Assembly: GCA_018262195.1 (NCBI GenBank)
Contig: JAGTRS010000008.1
Location: 38,587 to 102,586 of the forward strand
Length of the DNA stretch: 64,000 nt
Source of the DNA: Pseudomonadota bacterium
Lineage (GTDB): Bacteria > Pseudomonadota > Gammaproteobacteria > Burkholderiales > Rhodocyclaceae
Direction of reading: 5' to 3'
Part shown: piece by piece, positions 8,917 to 19,553 of the stretch
Position numbering within the stretch: the stretch's first letter is position 1
How the letters are laid out: every line of letters begins with the position of its first letter
The notes under the pieces: model-generated
Database searches by the model: none
What the model saw: the letters and a program-made list of their open reading frames with translations, nothing else
What the model was told of the DNA's origin: nothing
Position numbers and translations under genes: made by a program

Positions 8917-10157
8917 AACGACTTGGCAAGATTTTGATTGGCGTCACCGTGGCGGCCGGGCTGATCGGTGGCGGCATCTGGTATTTCAAGCAGCGCAGCG
9001 CGCAGAACCCGGAAACCCGCTACAAGATGAGCACGGTCGAAAAGGGCGATGTGACGCAGACGGTGTCGGCCAACGGCACGCTCAATCCGGTAGTACTGAT
9101 CAGCGTTGGTACGCAGGTGTCGGGTACGGTGAAGAAGCTCTACGTCGATTTCAACGACAAGGTGAAGAAGGGCCAGCCGCTGCTCGAACTCGACGATGCG
9201 CTGGTCTCGGCCACCGAGCGGCAGAGTGCGGCGAGCGTGGTCAATGCCCAGGCGACGCTGGAACTGGCGCAGGCCAACGAGGCGCGCATGAAGGCCTTGC
9301 TGGCCCAGGAATATGTCTCTAAGCAGGAATACGATCAGTCCAGCCAGGCACTGAAGTCGGCCCGGGCTCAGGTCGCGTTGGCCAAGGCACAGAACGAGCG
9401 CGACCGGGCCAACCTTAATTTCACGGTGATCCGCTCGCCGGTGGATGGGGTGGTGATCGACCGGGTGGTCGATCTCGGCCAGACGGTGGCGGCCAGCTTC
9501 CAGACGCCGACGCTGATCAAGATCGCCCAGGATCTGTCGGAAATGCGTATCGACACCAGCTTTGCCGAGGCCGACATTGGTGGCATTCGCGAAGGGCAGA
9601 AGGCGCGTTTCACGGTCGATGCTTTCCCGAACCGCAATTTCGTCGGCGATGTGCAGCAGATCCGCCTGAATCCGACCAATCAGCAGAATGTGGTGACCTA
9701 CAACGTTCGCATCAACGTCTCGAATCCGGAGCAGGTGCTGCTGCCGGGGATGACGGCCTACGTCAATATCGGCGTACAGAAGCGTGAGGGCGCCTTGCTG
9801 GTGCCGAATGCGGCGCTGCGTTTCAAGCCGGCTGATGCGGCCGAGAAGAAGGCTGAAAATGGCCAGAAACCGGCAGCTGCAGGCATGTCCGGCATGGCTC
9901 CGGGTATGGGGGCCGGTGCCGATGGCGCTGCGGCCAAGGCCGGTGGCGGCAAGGGCAAGAAGCGCGATGGCCAGAGCGGCACGGTGTACATCCTGTCCGG
10001 TGACGAAATCAAGCCGGTCGCCATCCAGCTCGGCATCACCGACAACCGCAATACCGAGGTGGTCGGCGGCGAGCTGAAGGAGGGCGATCGCGTGATCACC
10101 GGCGAAAACATCAACGGCGTCAAGCCGCCGTCCAGCGTCGGCATGCGGATGTTCTGA
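8913..10157 (+). CDS. macA: MacA-like periplasmic adaptor (HlyD family)
   Basis: Membrane-fusion protein of 414 aa: an N-terminal anchor (about 7-25, GVTVAAGLIGGGIWYF), a biotinyl-lipoyl-like half (VEKGDVTQTVSANGTLNPV), an alpha-helical hairpin (about 90-150), the second lipoyl half (FTVIRSPVDGVVIDRVVDLG) and beta-barrel domains. A flexible Gly/Ala/Met-rich insertion (about 320-350, SGMAPGMGAGADGAAAK) precedes the last domain. It links the TolC-like duct to the ABC pump and shares one base with the ATPase gene. Confidence 0.92.
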   Translation: MKRLGKILIGVTVAAGLIGGGIWYFKQRSAQNPETRYKMSTVEKGDVTQTVSANGTLNPVVLISVGTQVSGTVKKLYVDFNDKVKKGQPLLELDDALVSATERQSAASVVNAQATLELAQANEARMKALLAQEYVSKQEYDQSSQALKSARAQVALAKAQNERDRANLNFTVIRSPVDGVVIDRVVDLGQTVAASFQTPTLIKIAQDLSEMRIDTSFAEADIGGIREGQKARFTVDAFPNRNFVGDVQQIRLNPTNQQNVVTYNVRINVSNPEQVLLPGMTAYVNIGVQKREGALLVPNAALRFKPADAAEKKAENGQKPAAAGMSGMAPGMGAGADGAAAKAGGGKGKKRDGQSGTVYILSGDEIKPVAIQLGITDNRNTEVVGGELKEGDRVITGENINGVKPPSSVGMRMF

Positions 10158-10858
10158 TGGCTGAGTCGGTCATCCGGGTGGTCGGCCTGGGCAAATCCTA
10201 TGAAACGGCGGCCGGGTTGTTCCCGGCCCTGAAGGGCGTCGACCTCGAAATCCAACCGGGCGAATACCTTGCCATCATGGGCCCATCCGGTTCCGGCAAG
10301 TCCACCTTCATGAACCTGCTCGGCTGCCTCGATACGCCGACGCTGGGCGACTATTTTCTGGCTGGGCAGAACGTTGCCCACATGGACAAGGACGCCCTGG
10401 CCATCCTGCGCAACCGGACGCTGGGCTTTGTCTTCCAGGGCTTCAACTTGCTGCCGCGGATGAGCCTGCAGGACAACGTGGCCCTGCCGCTGGTCTACGC
10501 CGGTTTCGACAAGGAGGCGCGGCGGGCCAAGGCGCGCGAGCTGCTCGGCAAGGTCGGCCTCGGCCAGTATGCTGAGTCGCTGCCCAACCGCATTTCTGGC
10601 GGCCAGCAACAGCGCGTGGCGATTGCCCGGGCGCTGGTCAATTCCCCGCGCCTGATCCTCGCCGACGAGCCGACCGGCAACCTCGACAGCCACACCAGCG
10701 AGGAAATCATGCGTCTGTTCGACAACCTGAACGCCGAGGGAATCACCATTGTGCTCGTCACGCACGAGCCGGATATCGCGGCGCACGCCAAGCGGCAGGT
10801 CAAGTTCCTCGATGGCCAGATCGTCAGTGATCACCTGACGGAGCACGCGGTAGCATGA
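10157..10858 (+). CDS. MacB-type ABC ATPase subunit (split MacB)
   Basis: ATPase of 233 aa with Walker [12 protein letters not shown]-loop in [11 protein letters not shown], signature [15 protein letters not shown], Walker [14 protein letters not shown] and the H-loop [11 protein letters not shown]. This corresponds to the N-terminal half of E. coli MacB, which is a single chain of about 650 aa; here the permease is a separate gene. The LolD/MacB family moves substrates from periplasm outward (mechanotransmission) rather than across the inner membrane. Substrate is not evident. Confidence 0.93.
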   Translation: MAESVIRVVGLGKSYETAAGLFPALKGVDLEIQPGEYLAIMGPSGSGKSTFMNLLGCLDTPTLGDYFLAGQNVAHMDKDALAILRNRTLGFVFQGFNLLPRMSLQDNVALPLVYAGFDKEARRAKARELLGKVGLGQYAESLPNRISGGQQQRVAIARALVNSPRLILADEPTGNLDSHTSEEIMRLFDNLNAEGITIVLVTHEPDIAAHAKRQVKFLDGQIVSDHLTEHAVA

Positions 10859-10916
10859 GGACGAACATTTTATTTTTGGCCGTTTTTTCCGGTCGACCGT
10901 GGCAGGTAGTTTCGCC

Positions 10917-12137
<1,221 letters not shown>

Positions 12138-12374
12138 TCCTTGGAACCTCAGTTGACCGCTTGTCCATCCTTGATCAATTGCATGAACGCTGGCTTTTCT
12201 GCCTTTGAAGCGATTCACCCACTGGGTGGCAGCGCTACGCGACCGCTGGCACGTCTGGCCGGGCGCCCGGCTTTGTCGCTCCTCCTTGCAGGCACGAGCC
12301 TGCCGCGTCGTCGCTTTGCGCCGGACACCACGCCCAGGCGCACCATCAGCCGCGTCCAACTGAGGTTTCAAGGA
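12138..12374. mobile_element. MITE-like element with 23-bp inverted ends and TGA target duplication
   Basis: The ends are imperfect inverted repeats of 23 bases (12138-12160 beginning TCCTTGGAACCTCAGTTGAC, and 12352-12374), matching at 20 of 23 positions. The 237-bp interior has no convincing gene. A TGA trinucleotide abuts both ends (12135-12137 and 12375-12377), consistent with a 3-bp target-site duplication. The element carries no transposase, so it would have been moved by one elsewhere in the genome. It separates the macB-like gene from the following flavoprotein gene. Confidence 0.7.
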
Positions 12375-13633
12375 TGAAAACAACGCGTCGCCAGTTTCTG
12401 CTGGCTGCCGGGCTGTTGCCACTGCTTGGCACCAGCCGGGCGGCAAGTCGCCGCGTCATCGTGGTCGGCGGTGGCTGGGGCGGCTTATCGACAGCTCGCC
12501 ATCTGCGCGCCTTGGCGCCTGATCTTGAGGTCGTACTGATCGACCGCCAGCCGGCCTTCGTGTCGTTCGCCCTGAGCAACCGCTGGCTGGTCGATGTCGG
12601 TGCCCCGGCGCCGGAGCGCCACGAATACGCCTCCCTCGCGGCGCGCTGGGGCTATCGTTTCGTGCAGGCCGATGTCAGTGCCATTGACCGCGCTGCTGGC
12701 TTTGTCGTCGCCGGCAACGAGCGGCTGGCTTACGACTGGCTGGTGATTGCGCCTGGCATTCGTGAAAACTACGCGGCGTGGCAGGTCGAAGATCCGGCGC
12801 TGGTGGCGGAACTGCGTCGTCGTTACTCAGGGGCGATGCTCAACGGTGCCGATTTGGTGTCCCTGAAGCAACGGCTGGCCGGGTTCAAAGGCGGTGACCT
12901 GCTGATGAACATTCCGCCCGCACCTTATCGCTGCCCGCCGGCTCCTTATGAGCGGGCGATGCTGATCGCCTGGTGGCTGAAAACGCAGAAGATTCCGGGC
13001 AAGCTGATCATCGCCGACCCCAACCCGATGATGCCGGCCTTTCGCTCGATTCTGCTCGACCGTTTCAAGGACCAGATCACCTACCTCGATCACGCGAAAA
13101 TTCGCCAGATCGACCCGGTACGGAAGGCGGTCAGTACCGATATCGACGACATCCGCTTCGATGCAGCCTTGTTGAGCCCGCCGCAACAGGCGGCCGATCT
13201 GATCTGGCAGGCCGGCCTGATCCGCACCGAAGAGGGTGGCCAGCCCAGCGGCTGGGCGGCGCAGGGGGCGGTCGATTTTCGCAGTCCGGTCGATGAACGG
13301 GTGTTCATCATTGGCGACGCGACCGGCATGGTGTCACCGGCCTTTGGCCTCTATCCCAAGACCGGGCATGTCGCCAACCGCATGGGCCTGGCAGTCGCCC
13401 AACAGATTGCGGCACAGGCCACCGGCCGTGCATTCCCCTCCTTGTTGCCGGAGAGCGTTTGCCATGTTCTGTCCAGCATCGAACCGGATGAGCAGACACG
13501 GATCGATACCAGTTACCGCCAGCGCGGCGATGGCTTCCTGCTCCAGCAGGTCAAGCAGACGAAAAATCCCAATCCGGCCGGCGAGGATGTCGCCTGGGCC
13601 GAGGCGATGTATCGGGATTTCCTGCGGGACTGA
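12374..13633 (+). CDS. Tat-exported flavoprotein, FccB/SoxF type
   Basis: Protein of 419 aa resembling the flavoprotein subunit of flavocytochrome c sulfide dehydrogenase. The N-terminus holds a twin-arginine signal (TTRRQFLLAAGLLPLLG), then the FAD Rossmann motif VIVVGGGWGG, the FccB hallmark YRCPPAPYERA with a cysteine near the flavin, and a C-terminal VFIIGDATGM FAD motif and FLLQQVKQTKNPN tail. It would oxidise sulfide or a similar donor in the periplasm. No FccA-type cytochrome gene is adjacent. Its ATG takes its A from the MITE end; the pre-insertion start was probably GTG. Confidence 0.82.
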   Translation: MKTTRRQFLLAAGLLPLLGTSRAASRRVIVVGGGWGGLSTARHLRALAPDLEVVLIDRQPAFVSFALSNRWLVDVGAPAPERHEYASLAARWGYRFVQADVSAIDRAAGFVVAGNERLAYDWLVIAPGIRENYAAWQVEDPALVAELRRRYSGAMLNGADLVSLKQRLAGFKGGDLLMNIPPAPYRCPPAPYERAMLIAWWLKTQKIPGKLIIADPNPMMPAFRSILLDRFKDQITYLDHAKIRQIDPVRKAVSTDIDDIRFDAALLSPPQQAADLIWQAGLIRTEEGGQPSGWAAQGAVDFRSPVDERVFIIGDATGMVSPAFGLYPKTGHVANRMGLAVAQQIAAQATGRAFPSLLPESVCHVLSSIEPDEQTRIDTSYRQRGDGFLLQQVKQTKNPNPAGEDVAWAEAMYRDFLRD

Positions 13634-13646
13634 GTAGAGCCCCGGT

Positions 13647-14150
13647 TCAGTGCCGGGCGTAGGTTGAAGTCTTGCCGCCCTTTTTCACCAGCAGCGTTTC
13701 GTAGAACTCGCGGCGCACGCGTGGGGTGGCGGTGCTGTCCTTGTCGAGCATCGTGCAGGCCGTTTCGCAGGTCGGGCTGGAAAATTCGCGACCGGGGGCG
13801 CCGAGCGGCAGACCGGGTACGGCCAGGCCAAGGGCCTTCGGTTTCTCGGTCAGCAGTTCCTTGATCTGGTCGGCGTGCACGTGGCCTTCGATGAAATAGC
13901 CGGCCACCGTGGCGCTGGGGATGGCTTCGAGATCCTTCGGCACCTTCAGACGGCGCTTGACGGTGTCCATGTCATCGGTTTGCGTGACCTTGACCGTAAA
14001 GCCGTTCTGGCGCAGGTGCTCGGCCCAGTCGATGCAGGCAAGGCAGACGGTCGGCATGTAGACCTCGATGGTCGGCAAGGCTGCCGGCTGGGTGGCCAGA
14101 GTGCTGCCGGAAAGCAGTGCGGCAACGAGCAGGGCCGCGGCTTTCAGCAT
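13647..14150 (-). CDS. DUF411-like secreted protein with CLAC motif
   Basis: Protein of 167 aa with a signal peptide (MLKAAALLVAALLSGSTLA) and a DUF411-like core: IEVYMPTVCLACIDWAEHL, VPKDLEAIPSATVAGYFIEGHVHADQIKELL and GLAVPGLPLGAPG. DUF411 proteins are often near copper/metal genes and have a thioredoxin-like outline. The CLAC pair fits a CxxC-type site. The C-terminal tail (about 125-167) with TCETACTML differs from ordinary DUF411. The start chosen is ATG 14150, which overlaps the upstream ankyrin gene by 7 bases. Confidence 0.7.
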   Translation of the reverse strand: MLKAAALLVAALLSGSTLATQPAALPTIEVYMPTVCLACIDWAEHLRQNGFTVKVTQTDDMDTVKRRLKVPKDLEAIPSATVAGYFIEGHVHADQIKELLTEKPKALGLAVPGLPLGAPGREFSSPTCETACTMLDKDSTATPRVRREFYETLLVKKGGKTSTYARH

Positions 14151-14617
14151 GGCTTGCCGGCCTTGCAGCCCTTGAGCACCCACAGCGAGATCACCCCGGC
14201 CGCTTCGTCGGCCTTGACCTTGCGGGCCATCGATCCGGGGTCGCGGCCGTTGTCGGTCTTGGCCAGTGGGTCAGCGCCGGCTTCGAGCATAAGCTGGGTG
14301 TTTTTCGGGCGGCTGGAATAGGCCGCCATGTGCAGAGGCGTCGCGCCGTCATTGTCACGGGCATTGACATCGGCGCCGGCGGCAATCAATGCCTTCATGG
14401 CGGAGGTATCGGGATTGGTGGCGGCCAGATGCAACGGCGTCGAGCCCAGGGCTGTCCGGACATCGCGTTGTTTCGGATCGGCCTTGAGCAAGCGGCGGAC
14501 ATCGTCGCCGCTGCCTTCGCGCGCGGCATCATGGATCGGCCGGTCGTAGCTGGTTACCTCGGCGAATCCGGGCAAGGCGAGGCTGGCAAGGAACAGCAAG
14601 GTGAGCAGGCGTTTCAT
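14144..14617 (-). CDS. Secreted ankyrin-repeat protein
   Basis: Protein of 157 aa with a Sec signal peptide (MKRLLTLLFLASLALPGFA) and about three ankyrin repeats, clearest at TALGSTPLHLAATNPDTSAM and NDGATPLHMAAYSS. Ankyrin repeats bind partner proteins; periplasmic versions such as AnkB occur near catalase or redox genes. It is translationally coupled to the DUF411-like gene downstream (7-base overlap), suggesting joint action in the periplasm. Upstream GGGATG-like Shine-Dalgarno supports ATG 14617. Confidence 0.82.
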   Translation of the reverse strand: MKRLLTLLFLASLALPGFAEVTSYDRPIHDAAREGSGDDVRRLLKADPKQRDVRTALGSTPLHLAATNPDTSAMKALIAAGADVNARDNDGATPLHMAAYSSRPKNTQLMLEAGADPLAKTDNGRDPGSMARKVKADEAAGVISLWVLKGCKAGKPC

Positions 14618-14731
14618 CAAAGGGCATCCCGGAATAGGTAATTGGGCGGATTGTCACGGTTAGCGAATGTGACCACATTGATCTGCGCTAGTTTCAGTTT
14701 TTGCTAATGCGAGGCCGCGCGACACCCAGAA

Positions 14732-14760
14732 GAAAACGCCCTGCCGACAGGGCAGGGCGT
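14732..14760 (-). terminator. Rho-independent terminator of kup
   Basis: A 10-bp perfect stem (14736-14745 with 14751-14760, containing CGCCCTGCC and GGCAGGGCG) closes a 5-base loop. On the minus strand it is followed by TTTTCTTC. It lies about 20 bases beyond the kup stop codon and reads in the same direction. Confidence 0.9.
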
Positions 14761-14780
14761 CGAGCTGCGTTCGGTGATGA

Positions 14781-16646
14781 TCAGATAACCAGTTGCGTGC
14801 CCAGTTCGACCACACGGTTGGTCGGAATATGGAAGAAGTCGCTGGCGCTGGTGGCGTTCTTCGACATGATGGCGAAGAGCCGGGCGCGTAGCGGCATCAT
14901 GCCGCGTGACATCGAAGGAACGATGGTTTCGCGCGACAGATAGAAGGTGGTTTCCATCATGTCAAAACGCTCGCCGAAACGCTTGCATTGCTCAAGAGCG
15001 CCTGGGACATCCGGGCTTTCCATGAAACCGTAGCGAATGATCAGGCGTTTGAAACCCTTGCTCATGTCGTGCATGTAGATGCGCTCCATCTCATTCACGT
15101 GTGGCGTCTGCATCGTCTGCACGGTCACCAGTACGACGCGTTCATGCAACACCTGATTGTGCTTGAGGTTATGCAGCAGGGCGGGGGGGACGCCATCCTT
15201 GGCGCTGGTCATGAACACGGCTGTGCCATAAATGCGATGGACATCGTTAATTGACTGCAGGAAGTCATCCATCGGGATGCTCTGCTTGGCCATTTCTTCG
15301 GACACCATGCGCCGACCGCGCCGCCAGGTGGTCAGCACGGTGAAGGAGACAATACCCATGGCCAGCGGGAACCAGCCACCTTCGGGAATCTTGATCGCAT
15401 TGGCCGCGAAGAAGGCAATGTCGACGAGGAGCAGCGAGCCGGCGACGAGGACGACGAGCAGCTTGTTCCACTTCCACATCAGTATCATGACGAAGGCGAC
15501 GAGGATGGTGTCGATCAACATCGTGCCGGTGACGGCGATGCCGTAAGCGGCAGCGAGGTTGGAGGAATTCTTGAAGCCAATGACGAGGGCGATGACCGCC
15601 AGGTAGAGCGACCAGTTGGTGAAAGGCACGTAGATCTGGCCTTCTTCCATGCCTGAGGTGTGGATGATCTGCATGCGCGGCAGCAGGCCCATCTGGATTG
15701 ACTGGCGGGCGACCGAGAAGGCGCCGGAAATGACCGCCTGCGAGGCGATGACCGTCGCTGCCGTGGCCAGACCGACCATCGGGATCAGCGCCCAGTCGGG
15801 AGCGAGGTGGTAGAAGGGGCTGGCGATCGCTTCCGGTTCGACCAGCAGCAGGGCGCCCTGGCCAAAATAATTGAGGACCAGTGCCGGCATCACGAAGCCG
15901 AACCAGGCGAGACGAATCGGGAAGCGACCAAAGTGGCCCATGTCGGTGTACAGCGCTTCACCGCCGGTCACGGCGAGAACGACCGAGCCGAGCGCCAGGA
16001 AGGCGAGGCCGGTATGCTCGGCAATGAAAACGATCGCAAAAAGCGGATTGAGGGCGAGCAGAACGGCCGGGTTATGGGCAATTTGCATCAGGCCGAGAAT
16101 GGCCAGAATGCCGAACCAGGCCACCATCACCGGGCCGAACAGTTTGCCAACGGCGCCGGTGCCGTGCTTCTGGATGAAGAACAGCCCGGTCAGGATGCCC
16201 AGTGTGAGTGGAATCACATAAGGTTTCAGCGTCGGGGCAATGATTTCCAGACCCTCGACCGCGGAGAGCACCGAAATGGCCGGGGTGATCATGCTGTCGC
16301 CGTAGAACAGGGCAGCAGCGAAGATGCCAAGCAGCGTGACGATCCACGCCAGACGCGGGTTCTTGGCGCGTTCGGTGACCAGTGCCAGCAGGGCAAGCGA
16401 GCCGCCTTCGCCACGGTTGTCGGCGCGCATGATGATGGCGACGTACTTGATCGTGACCAGCACGATAATCGCCCAGAAGACCAGCGACAACACGCCAAGA
16501 ATGTTTTCCGGGGTGACCGGGATGGGATGGTGGCCATTGAAGATTTCCTTCAAGGCATAAAGCGGGCTGGTACCGATGTCGCCGAAGACGACTCCGATGG
16601 CAGCGACCGTGATGGCCGGCAAGGCTTGCTTGTTATGTGACGACAT
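14781..16646 (-). CDS. kup: Kup low-affinity potassium uptake protein
   Basis: Potassium/proton symporter of 621 aa, the usual length for the KUP/HAK/KT family. The N-terminus has the family signature [19 protein letters not shown]; about twelve hydrophobic segments follow (to about residue 445), then a cytoplasmic C-terminal domain ending in [17 protein letters not shown]. It is transcribed alone on the minus strand, with a strong terminator just after its stop. No other potassium gene is nearby. Confidence 0.96.
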   Translation of the reverse strand: MSSHNKQALPAITVAAIGVVFGDIGTSPLYALKEIFNGHHPIPVTPENILGVLSLVFWAIIVLVTIKYVAIIMRADNRGEGGSLALLALVTERAKNPRLAWIVTLLGIFAAALFYGDSMITPAISVLSAVEGLEIIAPTLKPYVIPLTLGILTGLFFIQKHGTGAVGKLFGPVMVAWFGILAILGLMQIAHNPAVLLALNPLFAIVFIAEHTGLAFLALGSVVLAVTGGEALYTDMGHFGRFPIRLAWFGFVMPALVLNYFGQGALLLVEPEAIASPFYHLAPDWALIPMVGLATAATVIASQAVISGAFSVARQSIQMGLLPRMQIIHTSGMEEGQIYVPFTNWSLYLAVIALVIGFKNSSNLAAAYGIAVTGTMLIDTILVAFVMILMWKWNKLLVVLVAGSLLLVDIAFFAANAIKIPEGGWFPLAMGIVSFTVLTTWRRGRRMVSEEMAKQSIPMDDFLQSINDVHRIYGTAVFMTSAKDGVPPALLHNLKHNQVLHERVVLVTVQTMQTPHVNEMERIYMHDMSKGFKRLIIRYGFMESPDVPGALEQCKRFGERFDMMETTFYLSRETIVPSMSRGMMPLRARLFAIMSKNATSASDFFHIPTNRVVELGTQLVI

Positions 16647-16806
16647 CTATTCCCCTAATGCGCCAGTGGCGCCAATTTTGTGCTGCTGCTTGCCTGGCCG
16701 CGCCATTCTGTCGGGAGCGTGTTCTGGCAAGCCCGCCAATCTAGCACTTTGCACTCACCTTTGGTATAGATGCAGGCATGGTCGGTCGTGTCGCAAGGAG
16801 CGAAAA

Positions 16807-17085
16807 ATGGCAGAAATCAGACGTCATCTGGTGGTTGAGGGCAGGGTCCAGGGGGTGGGGTATCGCTGGTCCATGGTTGAGCAGGCGAGAAAGCTTGGCG
16901 TTGTCGGGTGGGTGCGCAACCTGGCCGACGGCCGGGTAGAGGCGATGGCGGTCGGTGAAGAAATGGCCGTGCTCGAACTGGTCAATTGGGCACAGCGCGG
17001 GCCCAGCCATGCCGTTGTGCAACAGGTCAATATCGCCATGGGCGACGGCGATTTTCAGAGCTTCGAGCAGCTGGCGAACGGTTGA
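16807..17085 (+). CDS. acyP: Acylphosphatase
   Basis: Small enzyme of 92 aa hydrolysing acyl phosphates. The signature [16 protein letters not shown] holds the catalytic Arg of the phosphate loop, and [12 protein letters not shown] holds the catalytic Asn; the C-terminal DFQSFEQ strand is also typical. ATG 16807 follows AAGGAGCG; longer upstream frames are not needed. Divergent from kup, with about 160 bases between. Confidence 0.95.
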   Translation: MAEIRRHLVVEGRVQGVGYRWSMVEQARKLGVVGWVRNLADGRVEAMAVGEEMAVLELVNWAQRGPSHAVVQQVNIAMGDGDFQSFEQLANG

Positions 17086-17122
17086 ATGCGAATGCTATGA
17101 CCATGGAAGCAATGGATGGCCA

Positions 17123-17164
17123 TACGGTCAACCGAGAAAATTGGCCAGAATTGAAATCCGGAAT
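17123..17164 (+). repeat. Intergenic repeat, copy A
   Basis: A 42-base word starting TACGGTCAACCG and ending GAAATCCGGAAT. Copy B at 19481-19522 is the same length with only a few mismatches, and a diverged inverted copy C lies at 29018-29050. It is outside any gene, between acyP and a convergent flavoprotein gene. Confidence 0.7.
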
Positions 17165-17181
17165 AGGTCGCTGAAGGGCAA

Positions 17182-18624
17182 TCAGCCACCCGGTCCGCAA
17201 TCCATGCCTTGATCGCTCACCGTCGAACCGGCGTCCAGTTGATGCTTCACGTCACGCAAGGCAGTCCGCAAGCCTTCTTGAATAACCGGATGGTAGAAGG
17301 GCATTTCCAGCATCTCATCGACCGTCATGGGTTTTTGCGCCGCCCAGGCGAGCAGATGGCCGATGTGCTCGGCATCCGGGCCGAACATTTCGGCACCCAG
17401 AAACAAGCCGCTGTTCAGCTCGGCATAGACTTTGAGCATGCCCTTGTTGTGCAGCATGACCCGGCTGCGTCCCTGGTCCTCGAACGAAGCACAGCCTGTC
17501 GCAAAGCGGCCCTGAAAGTGTTGGTTCAGCGTTTTCAGGGGGATGCCGGCGGAGGCGACTTGCGGGTCGCAGAAGACGATGGCAAGTGGTGTGCGGCGCA
17601 GGCCGGGAACGACGTTGGGATAGCGCCCGGCATTGTCGCCGGCAATGCGCCCCTGGTCGGCAGCTTCATGCAGCAGGGGAATATCGTTGCTGGCATCACC
17701 GGCAATAAAGATCGTGCTCTCGCCGCATTGCAGCGTGTAGCGGTCAAACAGCGGTACGCCGCGGTCATCCAGCTGCAGTCCGGAGTTTTCCAGAGCCAGT
17801 CCGGCAAGCTCGGGTGCCCGACCGGTCGCCGCCAGCACGTAGTCGAATTCTTCGGTGATCTGAGTGCCGTCCTTGTGCTGGTAACTTACCGCAACGCCGG
17901 TTGCCGTTTCGCTGACCGATTCCACTTTGGCATCTGCATCGAGATAAAACTCGTCATTGAAAATCTTGTTCGCGTAGTCACGAATGCCGGGGTCGCGAAT
18001 GCCCGCCAGTCCGCCGCCGATACCGAACATCTTGACCGCGACGCCCAAGCGGCTCATCGACTGCCCCAATTCAATGCCGAGCGGCCCGGTCCCGAAAACC
18101 GCCATGCTTTTCGGCAGGGTCGGCAAATCAAAAATGGTCTCGCTGGTCAGCAAGTGTTTGTCCAGGTCTTGCAGCAATGGCGGTAGAGTGGGCTTGCTGC
18201 CGGTGGCGATGATCATGCGGCGGGCGTGAATCAACTGGCCCTTGGGCGTCACCAGCGTATTGGCATCCTGAAAACTGACCTTGGCCGTCCACCGGACGCC
18301 GCTCGGCATGGCATCGACTGAGGCGAGGACGAATCCGACAAAACGATCGCGTTCGCGCTGTACCCGCGCCATCACCGCCGGTCCGTCGACCACGAGGTCC
18401 GTGGCCTGTATGCCGAAGCGATCGGCATGGCGTGCCTGGTGCGCGACTTCGGCCGCCGCAATCAACAGTTTGCTCGGCATGCAGCCGTCACGGGCGCATG
18501 TCGTTCCGTAGTCGCCACCTTCGATGAGCAGGATCGATTGGGTATGGGCCCGGGCGCTCAGATAGGCCGCCATTCCGGCAGTGCCGGAACCGATGATGGC
18601 GACATCGACATGGATCGGCGTCAT
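17182..18624 (-). CDS. Dihydrolipoamide dehydrogenase/glutathione reductase-like flavoprotein
   Basis: Class I pyridine-nucleotide disulfide oxidoreductase of 480 aa. FAD motif AIIGSGTAGMAAYLSA, redox-active CARDGCMPSK (Cys43 and Cys48), NAD(P) motif AVFGTGPLGIELG, second FAD motif IFIAGDAS and C-terminal FYHPVIQEGLRTAL with the catalytic His-Glu arrangement. It starts inside the stop of the Prx-Grx fusion gene (ATGA overlap), so the flavoprotein may reduce that peroxidase directly or via a small thiol. It is not next to 2-oxoacid dehydrogenase genes, so it is probably not the housekeeping E3. Confidence 0.85.
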   Translation of the reverse strand: MTPIHVDVAIIGSGTAGMAAYLSARAHTQSILLIEGGDYGTTCARDGCMPSKLLIAAAEVAHQARHADRFGIQATDLVVDGPAVMARVQRERDRFVGFVLASVDAMPSGVRWTAKVSFQDANTLVTPKGQLIHARRMIIATGSKPTLPPLLQDLDKHLLTSETIFDLPTLPKSMAVFGTGPLGIELGQSMSRLGVAVKMFGIGGGLAGIRDPGIRDYANKIFNDEFYLDADAKVESVSETATGVAVSYQHKDGTQITEEFDYVLAATGRAPELAGLALENSGLQLDDRGVPLFDRYTLQCGESTIFIAGDASNDIPLLHEAADQGRIAGDNAGRYPNVVPGLRRTPLAIVFCDPQVASAGIPLKTLNQHFQGRFATGCASFEDQGRSRVMLHNKGMLKVYAELNSGLFLGAEMFGPDAEHIGHLLAWAAQKPMTVDEMLEMPFYHPVIQEGLRTALRDVKHQLDAGSTVSDQGMDCGPGG

Positions 18625-19361
18625 TTGGCCTTGGCCAGCCAGACCGTCAGTTCGTCGGCGCCGCCGATGTGTTTGCCGTCGATGAAGACCTGCGGCGTCG
18701 TGCCCTCGCCGCTCACTGCCTGCAGCGAGCTGTAGCTGACGCCGTTACTGCCGAGTTCGATTTCCTCGAAGCGATCGCCCTTTTTGTTCAGCATTTCGCG
18801 GGCGCGGGCGCAGTGCGGGCATCCCGGCTTGCTGAAGAAGGTGATCCTGGGTGGCAGCACCGCTTTCGGGTTGATGTAACCGAGCATCGTATCGGCATCG
18901 GAAACCTTGAAAGGATCACCCGGCCCTTCCGCCTCGATGAACATTTTTTCAATCAGCCCATCCTTGACCAGCATCGAATAACGCCAGCTCCGTTTGCCCA
19001 GACCGATTTCGGACTTGTCGACCAGCATCCCCATGCCGGCGCTGAATTCGCCATTGCCATCGGGCAGGAAGTAGACGCTTTCGGCTTTTTGGGCGGTTTG
19101 CCAGGTTTCCATAACGAATGGATCATTAACGGCCAGACAGATCACGCTATCGACCCCATTCTCCTTCAGCGTCCCGGCCAGCTCGTTGTAGCGCGGCAGG
19201 TGCATGTTCGAACAGGTCGGCGTAAAGGCGCCCGGCAGGGCAAAGAGCACGACAGTCTTGCCGGTGAAGAGGGCGTCGCTGGTGACCTTTTCCCAAGCCC
19301 CATTGATCCTGATCGGAAAAGTGACTTTGGGGACCTGCTGACCTTCTTGTGACTTGAGCAT
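18621..19361 (-). CDS. Peroxiredoxin-glutaredoxin fusion (hybrid Prx5)
   Basis: Hybrid thiol peroxidase of 246 aa. The Prx5 domain (about 8-160) has the peroxidatic Cys50 in PGAFTPTCSNMHLP; the glutaredoxin domain (about 172-246) has CPHC (Cys181, Cys184) and the TTPQVFIDGKHIGG glutathione-binding region. The family reduces peroxides using glutathione through its own Grx domain. It leads an operon with the flavoprotein at 17182-18624. An AGGAG lies about 13 bases before ATG 19361. Confidence 0.93.
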   Translation of the reverse strand: MLKSQEGQQVPKVTFPIRINGAWEKVTSDALFTGKTVVLFALPGAFTPTCSNMHLPRYNELAGTLKENGVDSVICLAVNDPFVMETWQTAQKAESVYFLPDGNGEFSAGMGMLVDKSEIGLGKRSWRYSMLVKDGLIEKMFIEAEGPGDPFKVSDADTMLGYINPKAVLPPRITFFSKPGCPHCARAREMLNKKGDRFEEIELGSNGVSYSSLQAVSGEGTTPQVFIDGKHIGGADELTVWLAKAK

Positions 19362-19480
19362 GACGATGTATCTCCTGTTGGCTGGTGCGTTGCGAAGTCA
19401 GAAAATTACGCCATCAACCAGGTGGCTTCTGTGCGCCAGCCAACTCAGGTCAGGATATGAAGTGCTGCGGGGCGAATGCC

Positions 19481-19522
19481 TACGGTCAACCGGTAAAAAC
19501 GGCCAAAATTGAAATCCGGAAT
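19481..19522 (+). repeat. Intergenic repeat, copy B
   Basis: Same 42-base unit as 17123-17164, same orientation, with a handful of substitutions in the middle (GGTAAAAACGGCCAA versus GAGAAAATTGGCCAG). Located in the space between the Prx-Grx start and the end of the hydrolase gene. Confidence 0.7.
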
Positions 19523-19553
19523 CTATCCGTTGTCCCAGCCAAGGCAGCAATAG

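Noticed and set aside
12141..12377. 78-codon frame inside the MITE-like element
   Set aside because: Covers the inverted ends themselves, no domain, no ribosome-binding site; non-coding element is the better explanation.
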